Below, in pieces: positions 50,092-58,715 of a stretch of 64,000 bases of DNA. The translations under genes were made by a program, and so were the position numbers. The notes under the pieces were generated by a model. The model was not told where the DNA came from. It searched no databases and saw only the letters and a program-made list of their open reading frames with translations. The stretch covers positions 620,001-684,000 of the forward strand of contig NZ_CP040887.1 in NCBI RefSeq assembly GCF_006337125.1, read 5' to 3'. The stretch comes from Serinicoccus chungangensis. Its GTDB lineage: Bacteria > Actinomycetota > Actinomycetes > Actinomycetales > Dermatophilaceae. How positions within the stretch are numbered: the first letter of the stretch is position 1; each line of letters starts with the position of its first letter.

Positions 50092-51735
50092 ATGAGTGCC
50101 GCCCCCCGGCCCCGACCGGCCACCTCGCGCCGGTCCGCGGCGGTGGTGGTGCTCCTCGCGGTGGCCCTGGCGGCCGTCGGCTGGGGGCTCGTGCTGCGGC
50201 ACGGCTTCCCGCACGGCGACGACTGGCTGCACGCCATGGCGGGGGACCAGCCCGGTGACGCCCGCACCGTGCGGGGCTGGCTCGCCACCTGGCAGTTCGA
50301 CTACACCTACCGCAACGGCCGGGCCGCGGACGCCGCCGCCCGGCTCATCCTGCTCGGCGGGCGGCCCGGGGCGCTGGTCGTCGGGGTGGCGCTCATGGTG
50401 CTGACCGGCCTCGCGACGTGGCCGTGGCTGCGGATGACGGTCCCGCACCGCCCGTGGCCGCTGGTGTGGGCGGTGCTCGGGCTCGGCGTGCCCTTTCTCG
50501 CCGTCCAGGCCCACTCGTGGCTCACCGGGGAGGGCCTGCTCTGGGTGTCCGGCATGGCGAACTACCCGCTGTCCACGCTCGCCTTCCTCGTCGCCGGCGC
50601 GGCCGTCAGCGGGGCGCTCCCACCCCGGCTGACCTGGCTGGTCCTGCCGGTCGTGGTCTACGCCCACGTCGGGCACGAGGTGTCCGCGGTGGCCACCCTG
50701 GTCGTGACCGTGCTGGCGCTCGTCCTGCGGCGACCGGCCGGCGGGCGCCACCGGTCCACCTGGGCGGCCATCGGCGCCTCCCTGCTGGGCTTCGTCGTGC
50801 TGGCCACCGCCCCGGGCCTGTGGCGCCGGACCACCGAGGAGGACCTCGCCCTGCCCCTGCTGCAGGCGCTGTCGCGGACCACCCTAGTGTTCGCCTCGCT
50901 CAGCCTCGGGTGGTGGCTGGCCCTGGGGGTCCTGGCGGTGGTCGCGGTCCGGCTGTCCGGCCGGGCACCGCGCCGGGTCGCCGTGGTGGCCGCCGCGGCC
51001 GCCTGGGTCCTGCTCCTGGTCGCGCGCCGCCGCTGGCCGCGCCTGGCCGACCTGTGCGCCGACCCGGACACCGCCGTCCCGGCCAGCCTGCTCGCCCTCG
51101 CCGTGCTCGTCGCGGCGGTGGTGCTCGTCGTCGGCGTGCTGGTGCTGGTCGTGGACGCGTGGGGGGCGGTCGCGGCATACCCCGTGGTGGTGCTCACCGC
51201 CGCCGGCGTCGTCTCCGCCGGGGTGCCCGTCGTGGCCTCCGTCTGCGGGCAGCGCGTCTTCTTCCTGCCGGTCACCGCGCTCGTCCTCGCGGTGGCCTGC
51301 GCCCTGCGGCTGGTCCTCGACGAGCTCGCCGGCGGCGGTCCGCGGACGGCGCGGGCGGCCCGCCTGCTCACCACGGCCGTGACCGCCGCCACCCTCGTCT
51401 CGGCGACCGGCTACGTCGCGCAGACCTCCCAGCACGCCGCCCGCAACGCCGCGGTCTACGACGCCTTCGTCGCCGACGTCGAGGCCGCGCGCACGGCGGG
51501 GACCGGGGAGGTGGTCGTGCCGGAGCTGCCGGAGGAGGGGTATGCCTACCGCCGCGCGTTCTACCTCGCGCGCTACGCCTGCGACCTGCGCCTCTACTAC
51601 GACCTCCCCGACGGGGTCGTGCTGACCGACGCCGAGCGGCGCGAGGACCGCACCACCGACACCACGACCGGGTGCGAGACGACCTGGCAGCGCACCCTCA
51701 CCCGGGCGGCCGAGCAGGGTCCCGGCCGGCGGTGA
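50092..51735 (+). CDS. Multi-pass membrane protein, DUF6056-like, probable GT-C glycosyltransferase
   Basis: 547 residues with about 11 hydrophobic helices and a C-terminal extracytoplasmic tail after about residue 440. The first loop has HGFPHGDDWLHAM; an Asp-Asp pair there is characteristic of GT-C enzymes that use polyprenyl-phosphate sugars. It converges with the GtrA-like and GT2 genes, suggesting a three-part glycan-decoration set. The ATG of MSAAPRP was chosen; earlier starts add nine residues. It overlaps the GtrA-like gene by 38 bp at the 3' ends. Assignment to glycosyl transfer is inference from the DD motif and neighbours. Confidence 0.7.
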   Translation: MSAAPRPRPATSRRSAAVVVLLAVALAAVGWGLVLRHGFPHGDDWLHAMAGDQPGDARTVRGWLATWQFDYTYRNGRAADAAARLILLGGRPGALVVGVALMVLTGLATWPWLRMTVPHRPWPLVWAVLGLGVPFLAVQAHSWLTGEGLLWVSGMANYPLSTLAFLVAGAAVSGALPPRLTWLVLPVVVYAHVGHEVSAVATLVVTVLALVLRRPAGGRHRSTWAAIGASLLGFVVLATAPGLWRRTTEEDLALPLLQALSRTTLVFASLSLGWWLALGVLAVVAVRLSGRAPRRVAVVAAAAAWVLLLVARRRWPRLADLCADPDTAVPASLLALAVLVAAVVLVVGVLVLVVDAWGAVAAYPVVVLTAAGVVSAGVPVVASVCGQRVFFLPVTALVLAVACALRLVLDELAGGGPRTARAARLLTTAVTAATLVSATGYVAQTSQHAARNAAVYDAFVADVEAARTAGTGEVVVPELPEEGYAYRRAFYLARYACDLRLYYDLPDGVVLTDAERREDRTTDTTTGCETTWQRTLTRAAEQGPGRR

Positions 51736-52081
51736 GGACGGTGCGAGTGAGCAGGAAGGTGACCGGCACGGCGGCGACGCCCATGACGAGGGTCGCGTAG
51801 CGCTCGTCCATGCCGACGGCCTCGACGAGGAGCACCGAGCCGACCGTCGTGAACGCCAGGTTGACCAGCGTGGTCGCCGGGTAGGCGAGGAAGCGGCGCC
51901 AGGTCGGCCGCACCCCGAAGGTGAACAGGCTGTTGGCGAAGAAGGAGAAGACCACCGCCCCGGACCACGCGAGGAGGTGGGCCGCCACGTACGGCATGCC
52001 GAGCAGCAGCAGGCGGTAGAGCAGGTAGTAGACGGCCGTGTTGGCCACGCCGACGAGGACGAAGCGCAGCAGGCTCCTCAT
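51698..52081 (-). CDS. GtrA-like membrane protein (polyprenyl-sugar flippase family)
   Basis: 127 residues, four membrane helices: LRFVLVGVANTAVYYLLYRLL, VAAHLLAWSGAVVFSFFANS, LAYPATTLVNLAFTTVGSVLL and a final segment. FxxVGxxNT near the start and the FFANSLFTF between helices are GtrA hallmarks. GtrA proteins are thought to flip glycosylated undecaprenyl phosphate. The ATG overlaps the stop of the GT2 gene upstream (ATGA), the usual GtrB-GtrA pairing. Confidence 0.9.
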   Translation of the reverse strand: MRSLLRFVLVGVANTAVYYLLYRLLLLGMPYVAAHLLAWSGAVVFSFFANSLFTFGVRPTWRRFLAYPATTLVNLAFTTVGSVLLVEAVGMDERYATLVMGVAAVPVTFLLTRTVLTAGRDPARPPG

Positions 52082-53064
52082 CGTGGCCCGGCGGCCCCGG
52101 GCCCGCCGGGAGCAGCCCCGTCACCCTCGCCGCCCCGGACTACCTCGTGCACGAGGTAGCTGGGGCGGGCCTTGACCTCCTGGTAGATCCGCCCGACGTA
52201 CTCGCCCATGACGCCGACGGCCAGCAGCTGCACGCCGGACAGGCCGGTGATGACGGCGATGGTGGTGATGTAGCCCGGCTGGGTGACCCCGTGCATGAGG
52301 TAGCCCACGAGCAGCCACAGCAGGTAGCCCAGCGCGGCGAGGACCGCCCAGCCGCCCAGGTGCATGAGCAGGCGCAGGGGTCGGGTGTTGAAGGCGAGCG
52401 CCCCGTCGATGCCGTAGTTCAGCAGCGAGCGCAGCGTCCAGCCGGAGCGGCCGCTGCCGCGCTGCACGTTGCGGTAGCTCACCGTGGCGGTCGGGAAGCC
52501 GACCCAGGAGAACAGGCCCTTGGAGAAGCGGTTGCGCTCGGGCAGCGCCAGCAGGGCGTCGAGGACCGGCCGCCCCATGACGCGGAAGTCGCCGACGCCG
52601 TCCTGGACGCGGACCGTCTCGATGAGCCCGTTGACCAGCCGGTAGTAGAGCCGGGAGAGCTGGGAGCGGACGAAGGGGTCGGCGGCCCGGTCCCGGCGGG
52701 CCACGACCTGCTCGGCCTCGGTGGTGCGCAGCAGGGTGTACATGGAGACCAGCAGCTCCGGAGGGTGCTGGAGGTCGGCGTCCATGAGCGCCACGCTCTG
52801 TCCGCGGGCCTGCCGGAGACCCGCGAGCATCGCCGCCTCCTTGCCGAAGTTGCGGGACAGCCGCAGGACGACGACCCGGGGGTCCTCGGCGGCCAGCGCG
52901 CGCGCCACCTGCAGGGTGTCGTCGGTGGAGCCGTCGTCGACGAGGACCACCTCGAGCGCGTCGCCGACGCCCAGCTCGTCCGCGACGTCGCCCAGGCGGG
53001 CGTGCAGCTCGGCGAGGGTGCCCTGCTCGTTGAAGCACGGGACCACGACGGACAGGGCGGTCAT
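52078..53064 (-). CDS. Family 2 glycosyltransferase, GtrB/DPM1-like
   Basis: 328 residues. The GT-A catalytic domain has VVVPCFNEQGTLAEL, LVDDGSTDDT, FGKEAAMLAGL and the metal-binding MDADLQHPPELL. ERNRFSKGLFSWVGF and two C-terminal helices (LGGWAVLAALGYLLWLLVGYL, TIAVITGLSGVQLLAVGVMG) are typical of polyprenyl-phosphate glucosyl or mannosyl transferases. It would load a sugar on undecaprenyl phosphate. The ATG used lies 7 nt after a TAGCGT box; a GTG three codons earlier overlaps that box. It is coupled to the GtrA-like gene. Confidence 0.93.
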   Translation of the reverse strand: MTALSVVVPCFNEQGTLAELHARLGDVADELGVGDALEVVLVDDGSTDDTLQVARALAAEDPRVVVLRLSRNFGKEAAMLAGLRQARGQSVALMDADLQHPPELLVSMYTLLRTTEAEQVVARRDRAADPFVRSQLSRLYYRLVNGLIETVRVQDGVGDFRVMGRPVLDALLALPERNRFSKGLFSWVGFPTATVSYRNVQRGSGRSGWTLRSLLNYGIDGALAFNTRPLRLLMHLGGWAVLAALGYLLWLLVGYLMHGVTQPGYITTIAVITGLSGVQLLAVGVMGEYVGRIYQEVKARPSYLVHEVVRGGEGDGAAPGGPGAAGPR

Positions 53065-53071
53065 GGCGCTC

Positions 53072-53077
53072 ACGCTA
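53072..53077 (-). promoter_or_regulatory. -10 element for leaderless GT2 gene
   Basis: TAGCGT on the minus strand ends 7 nt before the ATG. It lies just before the nucS stop in the same direction and supports the shorter start. Confidence 0.5.
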
Positions 53078-53079
53078 GC

Positions 53080-53775
53080 TCAGAAGAGCCGCGCCTCCGC
53101 GTCGTCGATGCCGCGCAGCGCCTCGTAGTCGAGGGTCACGCAGCGGATGCCGCGGTCGGTCGCCAGGACCCTGGCCTGGGGCTTGATGAGCTGGGCGGCG
53201 AAGATGCCCTGCACCGGCGCGAGGTGGGGGTCGCGGTTGAGCAGCTCGAGGTAGCGGGTCAGCTGCTCCACGCCGTCGATGTCGCCGCGGCGCTTGATCT
53301 CGACGGCCACCGTCGTGCCCGCGGCGTCCCGGCACAGGATGTCCACCGGCCCGATCGCCGTGGGGAACTCCCGGCGCAGCAGCGTCCAGTCCTCGCCGAG
53401 CGTGGTGATGTGCTCGGCCAGCAGCGCCTGCAGCTGCGCCTCGACCCCGTCCTTGACCAGGCCCGGGTCCACGCCCAGGTCGTGGCTGGTGTCGGAGAGC
53501 ACCTCGTGGATCTTCACCCGCAAGGTGTCCTCGCGCTTGCCGTGCGACACCTGCCACACCTGGGTGACGCCCTGCTCGGCCTCCACCTCGTCGGGCTCGG
53601 TCCGCGCCATCGAGCACGGCGGGGCCATCCAGTTCAGCGGCTTGTAGGACCCGCCGTCGGAGTGCACGAGCACGGACCCGTCGGCCTTGACCATGAGCAG
53701 GCGGGTGGCGAGGGGCAGGTGGGCTTCGAGGGCTCCGTGGTAGTCCACCGAGCACCGGGCGATCACGACACGCAC
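53080..53775 (-). CDS. nucS: Endonuclease NucS (mismatch-specific)
   Basis: 231 residues. NucS replaces MutSL in many actinobacteria by cutting both strands at mismatches. The N-terminal DNA-binding domain has [13 protein letters not shown] and [11 protein letters not shown]. The catalytic RecB-like site is [18 protein letters not shown], with its Asp, Glu and Lys. The C-terminus ends DAEARLF, like the clamp-binding tail of mycobacterial NucS. The second of two GTGs was chosen because TAGGGT lies 7 nt upstream and the first overlaps that box. It is divergent from the 3-hydroxyacyl-CoA dehydrogenase. Confidence 0.95.
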   Translation of the reverse strand: MRVVIARCSVDYHGALEAHLPLATRLLMVKADGSVLVHSDGGSYKPLNWMAPPCSMARTEPDEVEAEQGVTQVWQVSHGKREDTLRVKIHEVLSDTSHDLGVDPGLVKDGVEAQLQALLAEHITTLGEDWTLLRREFPTAIGPVDILCRDAAGTTVAVEIKRRGDIDGVEQLTRYLELLNRDPHLAPVQGIFAAQLIKPQARVLATDRGIRCVTLDYEALRGIDDAEARLF

Positions 53776-53782
53776 GGGCCTC

Positions 53783-53788
53783 ACCCTA
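53783..53788 (-). promoter_or_regulatory. -10 element for leaderless nucS
   Basis: TAGGGT on the minus strand ends 7 nt before the chosen GTG in the short gap shared with the divergent dehydrogenase gene. Confidence 0.5.
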
Positions 53789-53806
53789 ACCGGGGGTGAT
53801 GAGAGG

Positions 53807-55477
53807 ATGCCCGGTATGCGTCAGATCACCACCGTCGGGGTCATCGGGCTCGGCACCATGGGTGCCGGCATCGTCGAGGTCTTCGCGAGGGGAGGGCTGC
53901 AGGTCGTCGGCGTCGAGACGACCGAGGAGCTCGCCGAGCGCGGTCGCGGCATCCTGCGGGCCTCCACCGACCGGGCGGTCGCCAAGGGCCGGCTCGACGA
54001 GGCCGGGCAGCAGGAGATCCTGGGCCGGGTCACCATCACCACCGCCATGACCGACCTCGCACCGGCCGATCTCGTCGTCGAGGCGGTCCCGGAGGTCCTG
54101 GACCTCAAGCACCAGGTCTTCTCCGCCCTCGACGACATCGTCGCCCCCGACGCCGTGCTCGCGTCCAACACCTCGAGCCTGTCGATCACCAGCATCGCCG
54201 CCGGAACGGCATACCCCGGGCGGGTGGTGGGCATGCACTTCTTCAACCCCGCGCCCGTCCTCGCGCTGGTCGAGGTCATCACGACCCTGCGCAGCGACGA
54301 CGCCGTCCGGGACGCGGTCGTGGAGCTGGCCGAGCGGGTCGGCAAGCGCCCCGTCGTGGTCGGCGACCGCGCCGGCTTCGTCGCCAACTACCTGCTCTTC
54401 GGCTACTTCGTCTCCGCGCTGCGGATGCTCGAGCAGGGGCACGTCGCACGCGCGGACCTCGACACCGCCATGCGGGTCGGCGCCGGGCTGCCGATGGGCC
54501 CCTGCACGCTCATGGACCTCGTCGGGCTCGACGTCTGCCACCACATCGGCGACGTCATCTACGCCCACAGCCGCAGCCCGATGCACGCCCCCAGCGCCAT
54601 GCTGGAGCGCATGGTGACCGCCGGGCTGCTCGGCCGCAAGAGCGGCGAGGGGTTCTACACCTACGCCAGGCCCGGCAGCGGCCAGGTCGCCGACGAGCCG
54701 GGGCCCGACGGAAGCGCCCCCGAGGTCGGCGCGGTGGGCGTCGTGGGCGGCGGCGAGATGGCCGACGAGCTCGTCGCCCGCCTGCGCGAGGGAGGGTATG
54801 CCGTCACGCACGTGCCGGACCCGGCGGACCGCGACGACCTGGCCGGTCTGGCGGGGGTCGACGTGGTGGTCGAGGCGGGCACGGCGACGCCGGAGAGCGA
54901 GCTCGAGGACGCCGAGCCGGCGCCGGTGACGCCGGTGCAGGAGGAGCTGTGGGAGCTGCTGGCCGACGTCGTGGGCGAGCGCACGGTCCTCACCACCGTC
55001 GGCGAGGACCTCGCCGTGGCGATCGGCGCCTTCTCCGGACGCCCGGAGCGCGCGGCGGTGCTGCGGGTGCACGCCCCGACGAACCACGGTCAGGTCGTCG
55101 AGATCGGCCGCTCCAGCGCCACCGACGACGAGACCGTCGAGATCCTGCGCGCCCTGGTCCGCGCGATCGGTGCCGAGCCGGTGGTCTGCCGGGACCGTCC
55201 CGGGCTGGTGGTCGACGCGCTGCTCATGCCGCACCTCATGGACGCGGTGCGGATGCTGGACGAGGGCTACGCCGGGGTGGACGACATCGACACGGCGCTG
55301 CGGCACGGGCTGGGCTACCCGGTCGGGCCGTTCGCCATGATCGACCAGATCGGGGCCGAGGAGGTGCTCACGGTCTGCGAGGAGCTCGCCGAGGCCGGGG
55401 TGCTGCCGCGCGAGTCCGTGGCGCCCTCCCCGCTGCTCATCGAGCACGTCCTGCTCGACCGGCCGTTCACGGCCTGA
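53807..55477 (+). CDS. Double-length 3-hydroxyacyl-CoA dehydrogenase
   Basis: 556 residues. The first half (about 1-290) is a complete enzyme: [21 protein letters not shown] binds [15 protein letters not shown] and the catalytic His in GMHFFNPAP follow, and [12 protein letters not shown] opens the C-terminal domain. The second half (about 305-556) repeats the fold: [27 protein letters not shown] and [15 protein letters not shown]. It is degenerate in its NAD loop and catalytic segment. It would act in fatty-acid oxidation or hydroxybutyryl-CoA metabolism. GGTGAT precedes the ATG by 6 nt; a second ATG three codons in is possible. Confidence 0.93.
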   Translation: MPGMRQITTVGVIGLGTMGAGIVEVFARGGLQVVGVETTEELAERGRGILRASTDRAVAKGRLDEAGQQEILGRVTITTAMTDLAPADLVVEAVPEVLDLKHQVFSALDDIVAPDAVLASNTSSLSITSIAAGTAYPGRVVGMHFFNPAPVLALVEVITTLRSDDAVRDAVVELAERVGKRPVVVGDRAGFVANYLLFGYFVSALRMLEQGHVARADLDTAMRVGAGLPMGPCTLMDLVGLDVCHHIGDVIYAHSRSPMHAPSAMLERMVTAGLLGRKSGEGFYTYARPGSGQVADEPGPDGSAPEVGAVGVVGGGEMADELVARLREGGYAVTHVPDPADRDDLAGLAGVDVVVEAGTATPESELEDAEPAPVTPVQEELWELLADVVGERTVLTTVGEDLAVAIGAFSGRPERAAVLRVHAPTNHGQVVEIGRSSATDDETVEILRALVRAIGAEPVVCRDRPGLVVDALLMPHLMDAVRMLDEGYAGVDDIDTALRHGLGYPVGPFAMIDQIGAEEVLTVCEELAEAGVLPRESVAPSPLLIEHVLLDRPFTA

Positions 55478-55481
55478 GCCG

Positions 55482-55805
55482 GTGCCCCGGTCCAACCGCC
55501 CGCGACGGGGCGGCCGGCCGCGGACCCGGCAGGCCGGCGGACCGGTCGGCGTGGGCGACCCGTCGCGCCGCGGGGTCGAGGAGGTCCGCTTCGCCGGTCA
55601 GGTGTGGGCGGTGCGCCGGGTGCGGCCCAACGACAGCGGCCGGGCCTACCGCTGCCCCGGGTGCCAGCAGGAGGTGCGCGCCGACGTGGCGCACACCGTC
55701 GCCTGGCCCACGGACGGCATGCAGCAGGCGGAGAACCGCCGTCACTGGCACACCACCTGCTGGTCGGCCCGCGAGCGTCGCCGCCCCGGCGGCTCCTTCG
55801 CCTGA
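55482..55805 (+). CDS. Small basic protein with putative zinc-binding Cys/His cluster
   Basis: 107 residues. A basic N-terminus (RSNRPRRGGRPRTR) is followed by a compact domain: VWAVRRVRPNDSGRAYRCPGCQQEV, then DVAHTVAW and RRHWHTTCWSARERRR. CPGC, the later His residues and Cys of HWHTTC could bind one Zn2+. Similar unnamed proteins occur in other actinobacteria. The GTG starts 4 nt after the dehydrogenase stop, so they are probably co-transcribed. No function can be assigned; nucleic-acid binding is only suggested by charge. Confidence 0.7.
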   Translation: MPRSNRPRRGGRPRTRQAGGPVGVGDPSRRGVEEVRFAGQVWAVRRVRPNDSGRAYRCPGCQQEVRADVAHTVAWPTDGMQQAENRRHWHTTCWSARERRRPGGSFA

Positions 55806-55911
55806 GACCTCCGCCGGAGCCGTCCCACCGCCGCGTCAGCACCGCGGCGGAGGTCGGTGAACGGCCGGCGGACCGCCCGGAATCCGGTGGCCCGGCCCGG
55901 GCGGCCGTCGC

Positions 55912-55917
55912 TAGCCT
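55912..55917 (+). promoter_or_regulatory. -10 element for leaderless GNAT gene
   Basis: TAGCCT ends 6 nt before the ATG of the GNAT gene. No Shine-Dalgarno is visible. Confidence 0.5.
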
Positions 55918-55923
55918 GTCCGG

Positions 55924-56808
55924 ATGACCACCACCACCGCCGACGCGGGTCGTCGGGACGCCGCCCTCGAGCTCATCGTCGCCGCGCAGCGCTCCCCGGC
56001 CACCGCCTGCGCCTACCTCGGCACCGAGGCCGAGGGCGTGCGGGCCGAGCTCGACGACCTCGACACGCCCTGGCGGGAGACCCTGCGCGTCTCGGTGGAC
56101 GACACCGGCCGGGTGGTCGGTGCCGTCTTGCTCGACGTCGACCCCGAGGAGACGATGCGCAGCTGGATCCACGGCCCCTGGACCCGCGACGAGCAGGCCT
56201 GGTCCGAGCACGCCGCGGCGCTGGTCCGCGCCGCCCTGGAGCAGCTCCCGCCGGGGGTGGAGCAGCACGAGCTCAGCGCCGCCCCCGCGCACACCGGCAT
56301 GGCGCGGCTGGCCGCCGAGCTCGGGTGGCACGCCACCGGTGTGAGCATCGCCTACCAGGCCACCAGCGCGACGACCCGGCGCTGGCCGGCCGACGCGCCG
56401 GGCGTCCGCGTCGCCGCGCCCGCCGACCTCCCCGCCATCGCCGCGCTGCACGACGCGGCCTTCCCCGGCACCTACGCCACCGCCCGTCAGCTGCTGGCGG
56501 ACGAGGCCCGGTCCACCCTGGTGCTGGAGCACGACGGGGAGCTGTCCGGCTACGCCTCGGGCGAGATCCAGGCTGACGGGGCCGGCTACCTCGACTTCTT
56601 GGCCCTCGCGCCGGACCACCGGGGCAGGGGCCTCGCGCCGGGGCTGCTGGCCGCGATCTCGCGCGAGCTGCTGGGCCGCTCGGGCCAGGGCACGGTCAAC
56701 CTCGTCGTCGACGAGGCGAACGCTCCCGCCGTCGCGCTCTACGAGGGGTTCGGCTACGTGCGGGACGCCGAGCTCGTCGGCTACCGCTCGTGGCCGCAGC
56801 CGGCCTAG
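55924..56808 (+). CDS. Two-domain GNAT acetyltransferase
   Basis: 294 residues. The C-terminal GNAT domain (about 155-294) shows AAPADLPAIAALHDAAFPGTY, the beta-4 strand LDFLALAPDHRGRGLAPGLLA for acetyl-CoA and VDEANAPAVALYEGFGYVRD. The N-terminal half is a weaker GNAT-like fold (VSVDDTGRVVGAVLLDVD). The substrate is unknown. It resembles the two-domain plan of the GNAT near 14 kb but is shorter, with no close sequence likeness by eye. It converges with the AI-2E-family gene. Confidence 0.88.
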   Translation: MTTTTADAGRRDAALELIVAAQRSPATACAYLGTEAEGVRAELDDLDTPWRETLRVSVDDTGRVVGAVLLDVDPEETMRSWIHGPWTRDEQAWSEHAAALVRAALEQLPPGVEQHELSAAPAHTGMARLAAELGWHATGVSIAYQATSATTRRWPADAPGVRVAAPADLPAIAALHDAAFPGTYATARQLLADEARSTLVLEHDGELSGYASGEIQADGAGYLDFLALAPDHRGRGLAPGLLAAISRELLGRSGQGTVNLVVDEANAPAVALYEGFGYVRDAELVGYRSWPQPA

Positions 56809-56814
56809 TCGCCC

Positions 56815-58164
56815 TCAGAGACGTTCCTGGCGCGGGACCAGGACCTCCTCGTAGATGAGGAGGAGGCCCGCGGCCACGGGGATGGCGATGAGGGCGCCGA
56901 GGACCCCGAGCAGCGTGCCCCCGGCGAGCACCGCGACCACCGTGACGGCGCCGGGCACGGACACGGTGCGCTTCATGATGCGCGGGACGATCCAGTAGTT
57001 CTCGAGCTGCTGGTAGATGACGTAGTAGACGAGGACGACCAGCGCCACCGTGGGGGAGACGGTCAGCGCGGAGAGCGCGACGATGACGGCGCCCAGGGTG
57101 GCACCGATGAGCGGGATGAGGCCGAGCAGGCCGACCGAGACGGCCAGGATCGCGGCGTAGGGGATGCCGAGGACCTGCATCATCAGCCACGAGCACACGG
57201 CGTTGATCGTCGCGACGGTGGCCTGGCCGAGGGCATACCCCCCGACCCGGCGCATGATCTCCTCGGCGAGCCGGACGACGCCCGGGCGCCGGCTGCTCGG
57301 CACGAGGCGGTAGGCCGCGTCCTTGACCGAGGGCAGCGTCGCCAGGAGGTAGAGGGTGAGGATGGCGGAGGTCAGCAGCCCGACGAGGCTGCCGGCGACC
57401 CATCCGGCCGCGCCGAGCACCCCGCCGAAGAGCGCGGTCCAGGTGTCGCTCTCGGTGAGCAGCCGGTCGACCTCGGTCGTGGCGCGCTCGCTCACGGCGT
57501 AGCGCCGGTCGAGCTCGACCATCCACGGCGTGCCGGACAGGTCGTCCAGGACCACCGGCGCACGTTCGACGAGGGTCACCGCCTGCCCGACCACCCCTGG
57601 CAGCAGGGTCACGGCGCTCACCCCGACGACGGTGACGAAGCCCATGAAGACGGAGAAGACGCTGCTCGGCCGGCTCACCCCGCGCCGGGTCAGCCACTCG
57701 ACGAGCGGGTTGAGCGCGAGGGTGAGGAAGACCGCGACCAGCAGGTAGGTGAGCACCGACGACAGCCGGGTGAGGTTCTGCAGCAGCAACCACGCCAGCA
57801 GCACCCCGAGGGCGCCGGTGAAGCCGACGGAGAAGGCCGAGGCCGACAGCAGCGTGGGCCGCCGGGGCGCACCGCCGGCCTGGACGGGTCGGCCGTCGAC
57901 GGCACCCGCGGACGGGTGGGGGTCGGCGGCGGGGTCCGCGGAGACCGCGGCCGCCTCGGGGTGGCTCGCGTGGATCTGCGCCCAGAGCTCGGACTGCAGC
58001 CGGTTGCTCTCGTCCAGCAGCTCGCGCTGGCGCACCCGGAAGTCCCGCCAGCGCTGGACCGCCCTGACCCCGGCCCGGGGGACCGCGGTCGGGTGGACCG
58101 CCCGCGCGGCCGCGCGCAGCCGCGCGGAACGGGCCGTGGGGTCCTGCGTGCGCTGCGCCGTCAC
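56815..58164 (-). CDS. AI-2E transporter family permease (PerM/TqsA-like)
   Basis: 449 residues. A charged N-terminal region of about 100 residues is followed by eight membrane helices. Family features: LNPLVEWLTRRGVSRPSSV after the early helices, a large soluble segment with VDRLLTESDTW, and the C-terminal IPLIGATLGAVIVALSAL, ENYWIVPRIMKRTVSVPGAV and GVLGALIAIPVAAG. Members include TqsA and Na+(Li+)/H+ antiporters; the substrate here is unknown. The GTG overlaps the stop of the epimerase gene (GTGA). Confidence 0.9.
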   Translation of the reverse strand: MTAQRTQDPTARSARLRAAARAVHPTAVPRAGVRAVQRWRDFRVRQRELLDESNRLQSELWAQIHASHPEAAAVSADPAADPHPSAGAVDGRPVQAGGAPRRPTLLSASAFSVGFTGALGVLLAWLLLQNLTRLSSVLTYLLVAVFLTLALNPLVEWLTRRGVSRPSSVFSVFMGFVTVVGVSAVTLLPGVVGQAVTLVERAPVVLDDLSGTPWMVELDRRYAVSERATTEVDRLLTESDTWTALFGGVLGAAGWVAGSLVGLLTSAILTLYLLATLPSVKDAAYRLVPSSRRPGVVRLAEEIMRRVGGYALGQATVATINAVCSWLMMQVLGIPYAAILAVSVGLLGLIPLIGATLGAVIVALSALTVSPTVALVVLVYYVIYQQLENYWIVPRIMKRTVSVPGAVTVVAVLAGGTLLGVLGALIAIPVAAGLLLIYEEVLVPRQERL

Positions 58165-58646
58165 CCGGCGGGCTCCACGAGCTCCACGAGCACCCCGCCG
58201 GCGTCCTTGGGGTGGATGAAGTTGATCCGCGACCCCGCCGTGCCCCGCCGCGGCTGGTCGTAGAGCAGCCGCAGCCCGCGCCCGCGCAGCACGGCGCTGG
58301 CGGCCTCGAGGTCGCTCACGCGGTAGGCCAGCTGCTGCAGACCGGGCCCGTGGCGCTCGAGGAAACGGGCGATCGTCGACCCCGGGTCGGTGGGCGCGAG
58401 CAGCTGCAGCATGGTCGGCTGGTCACCCCCGTGGGGGTCGGCCGGACCGACCGCGACCATCGCCTCGCGCACCCCCTGCTCGGCGTTGGTCTCCTCGTGG
58501 ACGACACGGTGGCCGAGGACGTCGCGGTGGAAGGCGATCGCGGCGTCCAGGTCGGGCACCGCCAGCCCGACGTGGTCGACGGACAGCAGGAAGGGGGCGA
58601 GAGCCTCGCCGCCCGCCGTCTCGTGGCTGGGCTCGCTCGCGCTCAT
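58161..58646 (-). CDS. mce: Methylmalonyl-CoA epimerase
   Basis: 161 residues, VOC fold. It interconverts (S)- and (R)-methylmalonyl-CoA for propionate and odd-chain metabolism. LLSVDHVGLAVPDLDAAIAFH with metal-site His, the second His near DPHGGDQPTML, GLQQLAYRVSDLEAA, and the C-terminal NFIHPKDAGGVLVELVEP with its Glu are characteristic. A TACGGT box lies 6 nt before the ATG. An acetyl-CoA acetyltransferase gene nearby and a B12 adenosyltransferase in the window fit the pathway, as often seen in actinobacteria. Confidence 0.92.
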   Translation of the reverse strand: MSASEPSHETAGGEALAPFLLSVDHVGLAVPDLDAAIAFHRDVLGHRVVHEETNAEQGVREAMVAVGPADPHGGDQPTMLQLLAPTDPGSTIARFLERHGPGLQQLAYRVSDLEAASAVLRGRGLRLLYDQPRRGTAGSRINFIHPKDAGGVLVELVEPAG

Positions 58647-58652
58647 GGGTCC

Positions 58653-58658
58653 ACCGTA
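58653..58658 (-). promoter_or_regulatory. -10 element for leaderless mce
   Basis: TACGGT on the minus strand ends 6 nt before the mce ATG. Confidence 0.45.
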
Positions 58659-58703
58659 GGGCGGGTGCGGACCCACCCTGCGGAGCCGGGGCGGTATGTC
58701 GCC

Positions 58704-58709
58704 TAGCAT
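58704..58709 (+). promoter_or_regulatory. -10 element for leaderless amidohydrolase gene
   Basis: TAGCAT ends 6 nt before the ATG of the amidohydrolase gene, back to back with the mce promoter. Confidence 0.5.
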
Positions 58710-58715
58710 CCGTGC

